Assembly: GCA_031367195.1 (NCBI GenBank)
Contig: JANLPL010000300.1
Location: 1 to 6,064 of the forward strand
Source: Roseiarcus sp031367195
Lineage (GTDB): Bacteria > Pseudomonadota > Alphaproteobacteria > Rhizobiales > Beijerinckiaceae
Length of the DNA stretch: 6,064 bases
Reading direction: 5' to 3'
A model generated the notes under the pieces. That model was not told where the DNA came from. It ran no database searches and saw nothing but the letters and a program-made list of their open reading frames with translations. Position numbers and translations under genes: made by a program. Positions 1 to 5,176 of this stretch are shown here, piece after piece (the stretch's first letter is position 1; the number at the start of each line of letters is the position of its first letter).

Positions 1-146
1 TGGCCCAGCGCGTCAATCTCAAATACGCCCCCGATCTGCGCTTTGTCGTCGACGAGAGTTTCGACGTGCAGGCGCGCATGGACGCGATTCTGCGTTCGCC
101 CCGCGTCGCGCGGGATCTGACGGGGCCGGACGAGGAGCCGAAGTGA
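1..146 (+). CDS. rbfA: Ribosome-binding factor A, C-terminal end (partial, cut by left edge)
   Basis: The reading frame enters at base 3 and runs 47 codons to TGA at 144-146. RbfA is a small KH-type protein that binds the 30S subunit near the 5' end of 16S rRNA and helps its late maturation, notably in the cold. The visible part contains the family's C-terminal strand motif, NLKYAPDLRFVVDESFD, followed by a helix-like stretch and an acidic tail ending PDEEPK. Only about the last third of a typical 120-150 residue protein is present, so the start and the KH core are not visible. It overlaps the truB start by two bases, as expected for the nusA-infB-rbfA-truB cluster. The call rests on the motif plus the neighbour; both agree. 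Confidence 0.9.
   Translation, partial: AQRVNLKYAPDLRFVVDESFDVQARMDAILRSPRVARDLTGPDEEPK
132..137 (+). promoter_or_regulatory. Ribosome binding site of truB inside the rbfA tail
   Basis: GAGGAG lies 5 bases before the GTG at 143 and doubles as the Glu-Glu codons of the RbfA tail. It supports GTG 143 as the truB start and suggests that truB translation is coupled to rbfA, whose stop codon overlaps the start (GTGA). Confidence 0.65.
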
Positions 147-1093
147 ACGATTTTACGCCAGAAGCCGCGACGCGCCCCCGCCCCGCGCGGCCGCCGCAGC
201 GACGTATCCAGCGCGCCGAGGTCAACGGCTGGATCAATCTCGACAAGCCGGTCGGCATCACCTCGACGCAGGCCGTCGGGCGGCTCAAGCACCTGTTCAA
301 CGCAAAAAAGGTGGGGCACGCCGGCACGCTCGATCCGCTTGCCTCGGGCGTGCTGCCGGTCGCCTTCGGCGAGGCGACCAAGACCGTCGCCGTCGTGCAG
401 GAGGGCATGAAGTCCTATCGCTTCTCCGTCAAATGGGGCGTCGAGACCGACACCGACGACGGCGAGGGCAAGGGAATCGCGCAATCCGACCAGCGCCCGG
501 AGCCGGCCGCCATCGTCGCCGCGCTGCCGCGCTTCATCGGCCTCATCATGCAGATTCCGCCGATGTATTCCGCCATCAAGATCGCCGGCGAGCGCGCCTA
601 CGACCTTGCCCGCGATGGCGCGCAGTTCGAGATCGCCGCGCGCGAAATCCTGGTGCATCGGCTGGAGCTGATGGAACATAACGGCGACGAATCGACCTTC
701 GAGGCCGAATGCGGCAAGGGCGCCTATGTGCGCTCGCTCGCGCGCGATCTCGGCCGCGTGCTTGGCTGCTTCGGCCATGTCTCGCTGTTGCGCCGCACCC
801 GCGTCGGCCCGTTCTCGGTGGAGCAGGGCGTCGGCTTCGCGCAACTCGAAGCCTCGCCCGAGGCGCTGGCGGCGGCTATGCTGGGCGTCGAGGCCGGTCT
901 GTCGGAATTGCAGCGTTGCGCGATCGACCGCAACGGCGCGGCGACGCTCCGACGCGGCCAACGGCTGATTCTGCGCGGGCCCTCCGCTCCCGAGGAAGGT
1001 CCAGCCTACGCCGTCTGTTTCGGCTCCCCGGTGGCGGTGGGAATGGTCGAGAACGGCGAGTTCGTATCGACGCGGGTGTTCAATTTGGCGTGA
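143..1093 (+). CDS. truB: tRNA pseudouridine(55) synthase TruB
   Basis: TruB isomerises uridine 55 in the T-loop of tRNAs to pseudouridine and also acts as a tRNA folding chaperone in the cytoplasm. The 316-residue protein is normal in length. Residues 1-27 are a basic, Pro/Arg-rich extension. The catalytic domain starts at GWINLDKPVGITS (29-41). The GHAGTLDPLASG motif (58-69) carries the nucleophilic Asp64. QIPPMYSAIKIAGERAYDLAR (137-157) is the second TruB signature, with the conserved Tyr142. GAYVRSLARDLG (193-204) and the LRRTRVGPF block (216-224) follow. The last 60 residues or so (GQRL, then PVAVGMVENGEF) look like the PUA-like RNA-binding domain. The GTG start is preferred because of the GAGGAG site upstream and the 4-base GTGA overlap with rbfA. 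In many alphaproteobacteria rpsO follows truB; here a convergent gene follows instead. Confidence 0.98.
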   Translation: MNDFTPEAATRPRPARPPQRRIQRAEVNGWINLDKPVGITSTQAVGRLKHLFNAKKVGHAGTLDPLASGVLPVAFGEATKTVAVVQEGMKSYRFSVKWGVETDTDDGEGKGIAQSDQRPEPAAIVAALPRFIGLIMQIPPMYSAIKIAGERAYDLARDGAQFEIAAREILVHRLELMEHNGDESTFEAECGKGAYVRSLARDLGRVLGCFGHVSLLRRTRVGPFSVEQGVGFAQLEASPEALAAAMLGVEAGLSELQRCAIDRNGAATLRRGQRLILRGPSAPEEGPAYAVCFGSPVAVGMVENGEFVSTRVFNLA

Positions 1094-1107
1094 GCGTTTA
1101 ATCTGTC

Positions 1108-1130
1108 GTGAGCGGGCGCCGGCCCCTCAC
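1108..1130. terminator. Hairpin between convergent genes, candidate bidirectional terminator
   Basis: GTGAG (1108-1112) pairs with CTCAC (1126-1130). After a one-base bulge (C1113), GGGC (1114-1117) pairs with GCCC (1122-1125) around a GCCG tetraloop. This gives nine base pairs, almost all G-C, centred between the truB stop and the stop codon of the minus-strand membrane-protein gene, which the stem overlaps. Neither strand has a proper T-tract after it, so it is not a textbook intrinsic terminator. Its position between head-on transcripts favours a role in ending them or protecting their 3' ends. Confidence 0.45.
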
Positions 1131-2659
1131 TTCCACGCCGTCAAAACCTGAGCGACGGCTTTCTCGCCGTCGCTGCCCTTCTCGAACGTCAGCTTGGCGA
1201 TGCGGTCGTCATCGAGTTGCATCGGGAAATCGAACCAGCCGCGCTCGGCGATTTCCTGCACGTTGCGGACGAGGTCGGCGTCGGCGCGGTTGAGGCCGAT
1301 CAGGAAATAATTCTCGCTGATCTTCACCCGCACGCCGGCCAGCGCGTCGGCGGCCGGGGGATCGTCGCGGCGCATAAGTGGCAGCGCGATGTCCTTGACG
1401 CCCTTGATCGGCGAGCCGGGATCGAATGTCACGCGCAGGTCGATGGTGTGCGAAGCGGGCAGGCTCGCGTCGAAATTCTTGCGCAGGATGATCGAGGCGC
1501 GCAGCTTCAGATCGGGAATGTCGATCTCGGCCTTGACGCCGATCCCCTGCGGCTGACCCGCCGGCGCGGGCACGATCGACCACACCGCGGTCCCCACGGT
1601 GATGGAGGGCTTGGCCGCATCCGCGACCGTCGCCACCAGCATCGCGGCCCGGCTGGCGATCGGCACGGTCGGCGCGGCGCTCGGCGGCGGCGCGGTGGTC
1701 GGCGACGGCGCGGCCTCGGGCGTCGCCGTCGGGCTCGCGGCGATCTCGGGGCCAGGCGAGGGCGCGGCGCTTGCGGTCGGGCTCGGCTCGGCGGTCGGGC
1801 TGGCGGGCGCGCTTGGCTCCGCCGGTTGGGTCTGCCCGACCCGCTGCGCCGATTTCTCCGGCGCGGCTTCGGGCGAGGCCACCGGCGTCTCGGCGCCGGG
1901 CGGGGGCGACAAATCCTGCAACGCCGGCCGCATCAACAGCGCCGCGACTGCGATCGAGCCGGCGAAGCCGACCGCCACTGCGCCGGCGATCCACAGCCAG
2001 GTCGGCGTCTTGCGCCGGTTGACGTCGGCCAAGGTCGGGCGCGCCGGTTCGCGATCTTGCCGGCTGACCGGCGCCTCCAGCGGCGGCGCATCCGCCTGCG
2101 AGGCGTCTTCATAGCGCGCCGATCCCAGCGTCGGCTCGGACGAGGCGGCCGGTTCGGGCGTCGCCGAGCCCAACAGCGGTCCCCTGAACGCAGCGGCGCT
2201 GGGAAGTCCCTGCGGCGAGGGCGCTGGCGGGGGCTTCGGTGTCGGGCTTGGCGGACGCAGCGGCGGGGTTGGCGCTCTTGGCGGCGCGGCGGGCGCGGCC
2301 GGACGGGGCGCGCGCAGAACCGGCGGCGTCGGCTCCGCCGCACGGGGCGGAGGCGGTGGAGGCGGCGCGGGCGCTGGCGGCGGCTCGGCGAGTTCGGCTC
2401 CGGCCGGGGCGGCGCCGAGCGGCAGCGTGCGGACATCAGCCGTCGCCGGCTCGAACTCGGCCTCCAGTCGCGCCACGGCTTCGTCGAGCGCGCGTTCCTC
2501 GCGCGCGATGTCGCTTTCCGGCAATTGCGGCTTCAGCGAGCGCAACTGATTGGTCAGCGCCTTGCGCGCACGCTCGTAGATCGCGCGCCGCGTAAAAGGC
2601 GGGCTCGTTTTTGGCAGATTGGCGACCGCGCGCGCCAGCAACGAATAGTAATCGGCCAT
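1127..2659 (-). CDS. Uncharacterised proline-rich single-pass membrane protein, 510 aa
   Basis: Function unknown. Five zones are visible. Residues 1-72 form a charged, helical N-terminal domain starting MADYYSLLARAVANL, with many Arg/Glu residues. Residues 80-210 are a Pro/Ala-rich linker with seven prolines in a row at 99-105. Residues 221-243 (WLWIAGAVAVGFAGSIAVAALLM) are one membrane helix preceded by Arg-Arg-Lys, which predicts a cytoplasmic N-terminus. Residues 250-335 are a second low-complexity Pro/Ala/Ser/Thr linker. Residues 336-510 are a folded, probably periplasmic domain with alternating strands (AVWSIVP, KAEIDIPDLKLRASIIL, IDLRVTFDPG) and the tail WFDFPMQLDDDRIAKLTFEKG. The ATG start has GGAAGG four bases upstream. 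The gene lies 41 bp after purA, probably in the same transcript. From memory, similar proteins with the same N-terminus occur in Hyphomicrobiales as hypothetical proteins. It resembles TonB only in its proline content, and the long linker is on the cytoplasmic side here. Confidence 0.88.
   Translation of the reverse strand: MADYYSLLARAVANLPKTSPPFTRRAIYERARKALTNQLRSLKPQLPESDIAREERALDEAVARLEAEFEPATADVRTLPLGAAPAGAELAEPPPAPAPPPPPPPRAAEPTPPVLRAPRPAAPAAPPRAPTPPLRPPSPTPKPPPAPSPQGLPSAAAFRGPLLGSATPEPAASSEPTLGSARYEDASQADAPPLEAPVSRQDREPARPTLADVNRRKTPTWLWIAGAVAVGFAGSIAVAALLMRPALQDLSPPPGAETPVASPEAAPEKSAQRVGQTQPAEPSAPASPTAEPSPTASAAPSPGPEIAASPTATPEAAPSPTTAPPPSAAPTVPIASRAAMLVATVADAAKPSITVGTAVWSIVPAPAGQPQGIGVKAEIDIPDLKLRASIILRKNFDASLPASHTIDLRVTFDPGSPIKGVKDIALPLMRRDDPPAADALAGVRVKISENYFLIGLNRADADLVRNVQEIAERGWFDFPMQLDDDRIAKLTFEKGSDGEKAVAQVLTAWK
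1151..1174 (-). terminator. Perfect 9-bp hairpin in the 3' end of the membrane-protein gene
   Basis: AGCGACGGC (1151-1159) and GCCGTCGCT (1166-1174) are perfect inverted repeats around a 6-base loop. The repeat lies inside the last 16 codons of the minus-strand gene and encodes Ser-Asp-Gly on one arm and Ala-Val-Ala on the other. Read on the minus strand, it is followed three bases later by TTTT, a weak terminator-like tail lying before the stop codon. On the plus strand it could stop read-through from truB. A coding coincidence in GC-rich DNA is possible. Confidence 0.3.
1655..1912 (-). repeat. Low-complexity Pro/Ala/Ser/Thr coding tract (periplasmic linker)
   Basis: This part of the membrane-protein gene encodes residues 250-335, almost wholly Pro, Ala, Ser, Thr and Glu, with recurring SPTA/EPSPTA units. 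At DNA level GCGGTCGGGCT occurs at 1773-1783 and again 18 bases on at 1791-1801, with related copies nearby. Such tracts expand and shrink by slippage and probably act as a flexible spacer between the membrane helix and the distal domain. Confidence 0.6.
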
Positions 2660-2700
2660 ACAACCTTCCGCTTACGCGCGGTACTTGAGACCGAGTCCGC

Positions 2701-3996
2701 TCAATCCTGGAAGGGATCGTGAACCAGAATCGTGTCGTCTCGCTCGGGACTCGTCGATAGTAGCGCAACCGACGCCCCGATCAATTCCTCGATGCGCCGA
2801 ACGTATTTGATCGCCTGCGCCGGCAGATCGGCCCAGGAACGCGCCCGGCTCGTCGCGTCGCGCCAGCCGGGCATGGTCTCATAAACCGGCGTCAGCCGCG
2901 CCTGCGCCGCCGGATTGGCCGGCATATAGTCGATCCGCGCGCCGTCCAGCAGATAATGGGTGCAGACCTTGATCTCGTCGAAGCCGTCGAGCACGTCGAG
3001 CTTGGTCAGCGCCACGCCGTCGATGCCTGAGATTTTCACGGTCTGGCGCGTCAGCGCCGCGTCGAACCAGCCGCAGCGGCGCGGCCGCCCGGTGTTGGTG
3101 CCGAATTCGTTGCCGATTCTGCCGATCCGCGCGCCGATTTCGTCGTGCAGTTCGGTCGGGAACGGCCCGCCGCCGACCCGCGTCGTATAGGCTTTGGCGA
3201 TCCCTAAGACATAGCCGATCGCGCGCGGCCCGAGCCCCGAGCCGGTCGCGGCGTTGGCCGCCACGGTGTTGGACGAAGTGACGTAAGGGTAGGTGCCATG
3301 ATCGACGTCGAGTAGCGCCCCCTGCGCGCCCTCGAACAGAATCCGCTTGCCAGCGCGACGCGCGCGGTCGAGCAGATCGAACGTCGGCGCCATATAGGGC
3401 AGGACTTTCGGCGCGATCTCCAACAGTTCGGCGCGCACGGCGGCGGCGTCGGGCGGCGTCAGCCCCATTCCGCGCGCCAGCGGCACGTGATGCGCCAAAA
3501 GCCGGGCGATCTTGCCATCGAGCGAATCCGGGTCGGCCAGATCCATCAGCCGGATCGCGCGCCGGCCGACCTTGTCCTCGTAGGCGGGTCCGATGCCGCG
3601 CCGGGTCGTGCCGATGCTCTGCGCGCCCGCGTCGCCGGATTCGCGATGCGCGTCGAGATCGCGATAGAACGACAGGATCAGTGGCGTGTTCTCGGCGATC
3701 TTGAGATTGTCGGGGTTGACATCGATCCCCTGCGCGCGCACGGATTCAACCTCGCGCGCGAAGTGATAGGGGTCGAGCACGACGCCGTTGCCGATCACCG
3801 ACAATTTGCCCGGCCGCACTATCCCCGAGGGCAACAGCGCCAGCTTGAACACCTTGCCGCCGATCACCAGCGTATGGCCGGCGTTGTGGCCGCCCTGGAA
3901 ACGCACGATCACGTCCGCCGACACGGACAGCCAATCGACGATCTTGCCTTTTCCCTCGTCGCCCCATTGGGCGCCGACCACAACGACATTCGCCAT
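2701..3996 (-). CDS. purA: Adenylosuccinate synthetase
   Basis: PurA joins IMP and aspartate using GTP to give adenylosuccinate, the first committed step from IMP to AMP. The 431-residue length is typical. The N-terminal GTP-binding signature QWGDEGKGK (10-18) holds catalytic Asp13 and Lys16, and NAGHT (38-42) supplies the catalytic His41. GTTRRGIGPAYEDK (129-142) is the second family signature, and Arg147 in VGRRAIR fits the conserved arginine that reaches across the dimer. EGAQG (222-226) and the DHGTYPYVTSSN block (232-243) line the IMP site. GRPRRCGW (303-310) is the aspartate/IMP loop, and TKLDVLDG (331-338) is the guanine-recognition motif. All key residues are intact. The ATG start gives the canonical MANVVVVGAQWGDEGKGK N-terminus; the Shine-Dalgarno match upstream is weak. 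It is the first gene of a minus-strand pair with the membrane-protein gene and is divergent from the AraD1-like gene. Confidence 0.99.
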   Translation of the reverse strand: MANVVVVGAQWGDEGKGKIVDWLSVSADVIVRFQGGHNAGHTLVIGGKVFKLALLPSGIVRPGKLSVIGNGVVLDPYHFAREVESVRAQGIDVNPDNLKIAENTPLILSFYRDLDAHRESGDAGAQSIGTTRRGIGPAYEDKVGRRAIRLMDLADPDSLDGKIARLLAHHVPLARGMGLTPPDAAAVRAELLEIAPKVLPYMAPTFDLLDRARRAGKRILFEGAQGALLDVDHGTYPYVTSSNTVAANAATGSGLGPRAIGYVLGIAKAYTTRVGGGPFPTELHDEIGARIGRIGNEFGTNTGRPRRCGWFDAALTRQTVKISGIDGVALTKLDVLDGFDEIKVCTHYLLDGARIDYMPANPAAQARLTPVYETMPGWRDATSRARSWADLPAQAIKYVRRIEELIGASVALLSTSPERDDTILVHDPFQD

Positions 3997-4106
3997 ACTT
4001 GCTAAGATCCCGGCCGCACGCCTCGCGAAGGCCGTCAGGGGCTCGTCGAAGGCACGGGCGCCCGCCTACGCGAAAAGGCCCCGTTAGTAAATAGCGCGTC
4101 CGGGCG

Positions 4107-4123
4107 GGAGCCGCTTTGGCTCC
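4107..4123. repeat. Short inverted repeat in the divergent control region
   Basis: GGAGCC (4107-4112) and GGCTCC (4118-4123) form a perfect 6-bp inverted repeat with a 5-base loop (GCTTT). With one bulged G the stem can be extended (GCGG-GAGCC against GGCTCCGC). It could be an operator half-site pair or a leader hairpin; no known regulator is recognised from it. Confidence 0.3.
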
Positions 4124-4174
4124 GCTTCCTGACTTTTCCAAATGCCCCGTCTGCTGTATGCGGCGCCATAGGCT

Positions 4175-4183
4175 AGGGGAGGG
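4175..4183 (+). promoter_or_regulatory. Ribosome binding site of the AraD1-like gene
   Basis: AGGGGAGGG ends six bases before the ATG at 4190. It is the strongest Shine-Dalgarno-like sequence in the window and supports this start, implying efficient translation of the two-gene operon. Confidence 0.65.
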
Positions 4184-4189
4184 CGCATC

Positions 4190-5176
4190 ATGCGGTTGGC
4201 GCAGATCACGGACGAAAACGGCAAGCGGGCGCTGGTCGTCACCGCGCGCGGCGAAAGCCGGCTGGTGAAAGGGGCGCGCACCACGGTGCAAATCGCAACC
4301 CAGGCGATCGAAGCGGGCGCGAGCCTGAAGAAGCTGATCGCCGAGCGCGGCGTTGGCAAGCCGGTCGATCTGGCGGCGGCCTACAAAGAGGGGCGGGTGC
4401 TGACGCCGGTCGATCATCCCGATCCCGCGCATGTCTATGTCACCGGCACGGGCCTGACGCATCTGGGCTCCGCGGAAGGCCGCGACAAGATGCACAGACA
4501 CCTCGAAGACCCGGCCTCGCTGACCGATTCCATGAAAATGTTCAAGCTCGGGCTCGAAGGCGGCAAGCCGGCCAAGGGCAGGCAAGGCGTGCAGCCGGAA
4601 TGGTTCTACAAGGGCGACGGCTCGACGCTGGTCGCGCCGGGCGGCGACCTGCAAAGCCCGACCTTCGCGCTCGACGGCGGCGAGGAGCCGGAGATCGTCG
4701 GCATCTATCTGATCGACGACAAGGGAAACCCGCGCCGGCTCGGCTTCGCGCTTGGCAACGAATTCTCCGATCACGTCACCGAGCGGCAGAATTACCTCTA
4801 TCTCGCCCATTCCAAGCTCAGGGCCTCCAGCTTCGGGCCGGAACTGTTGACCGGCGAATTGCCGCCCGACGTGCAGGGCGTCTCGCGCATCCGTCGCGCC
4901 AAGGCGGTGCTGTGGGAGAAGCCGTTTCTGTCGGGCGAGCAGAACATGTCGCACACCATCGCCAATCTGGAGGCGCATCATTTCAAATATGCGCTGTTCC
5001 GCAGACCCGGCGACGTGCACGTGCATTACTTCGGCACGGCGACGCTGTCGTTCTCCGACGGGATCAGCTGCGAGAAAGGCGACGTGTTCGAGATCGAGGC
5101 GGAAGCCTTCGGGCTGCCGCTGCGAAACCGCCTAACGCTCGCCAAGGCCGCCAAGGTCCGCGTCGCCGCGCTCTGA
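4190..5176 (+). CDS. FAH-superfamily enzyme, AraD1/GguC-like
   Basis: The 328-residue protein looks like the AraD1/GguC branch of the fumarylacetoacetate hydrolase superfamily. Members are metal-dependent and act on 2-keto-3-deoxy acids from sugar or aromatic breakdown; GguC of Agrobacterium is encoded with sugar-uptake genes. Residues 1-75 form the variable N-terminal domain (MRLAQITDENGKRALVV). The core follows: HVYVTGTGLTHLGSAEGRDKM (81-101), FYKGDGSTLVAPGGDL (139-154) and GGEEPEIVGIYL (163-174). Glu166 and Glu168 sit where FAH enzymes place metal-binding carboxylates. LGNEFSDH (188-195) is the region supplying the third acidic ligand, probably Asp194. The C-terminal part (VHYFGTATLSFSDG, 278-291; GDVFEIEAEAFGLPLRN, 297-313) matches the usual FAH ending. 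The start is supported by a strong ribosome site. Its stop overlaps the next start by one base, so the two are co-translated. The substrate is not determined: L-2-keto-3-deoxyarabonate dehydration is one family possibility, another keto acid is equally open. Confidence 0.85.
   Translation: MRLAQITDENGKRALVVTARGESRLVKGARTTVQIATQAIEAGASLKKLIAERGVGKPVDLAAAYKEGRVLTPVDHPDPAHVYVTGTGLTHLGSAEGRDKMHRHLEDPASLTDSMKMFKLGLEGGKPAKGRQGVQPEWFYKGDGSTLVAPGGDLQSPTFALDGGEEPEIVGIYLIDDKGNPRRLGFALGNEFSDHVTERQNYLYLAHSKLRASSFGPELLTGELPPDVQGVSRIRRAKAVLWEKPFLSGEQNMSHTIANLEAHHFKYALFRRPGDVHVHYFGTATLSFSDGISCEKGDVFEIEAEAFGLPLRNRLTLAKAAKVRVAAL

Larger units (their letters stand above)
3997..4189. promoter_or_regulatory. Divergent intergenic control region (purA / AraD1-like gene)
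   Basis: These 193 bases separate two divergent starts, so promoters for both operons should lie here. No convincing -35/-10 pair is visible on either strand. The most AT-rich patch (GTTAGTAAATAG, 4083-4094) reads TATTTACTAAC on the minus strand and is the best candidate -10 area for purA, which would give a leader of roughly 80-90 bases. On the plus strand CTGACT (4129-4134), followed about 18 bases later by GCTGTATG, is a poor promoter match. I see no tRNA, small ORF with a good ribosome site, or recognised riboswitch. Confidence 0.5.

Noticed and set aside
433..1101. Arg-rich plus-strand open frames inside truB
   Set aside because: They overlap the fully conserved TruB frame and have the composition of out-of-frame GC-rich DNA.
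1217..2722. A 501-codon plus-strand open frame lying opposite the membrane-protein gene
   Set aside because: It is almost entirely Arg/Gly-rich with no domain-like pattern, as expected for the antisense of a GC-rich, Pro/Ala-rich gene. The minus-strand frame has a ribosome site, a membrane helix and structured ends.
4021..4085. GC-rich stretch with GGGCGCCC and distant GGGGC/GCCCC arms, considered as a small RNA or riboswitch
   Set aside because: The arms are short and about 30 bases apart, and no known riboswitch core was recognised; such matches are common at this GC content.
3746..5026. A 426-codon minus-strand open frame spanning the purA start, the intergenic region and most of the AraD1-like gene
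   Set aside because: It lies opposite a clear FAH-family gene, reads through the intergenic region and the purA 5' end in another frame, and shows no recognisable motif.
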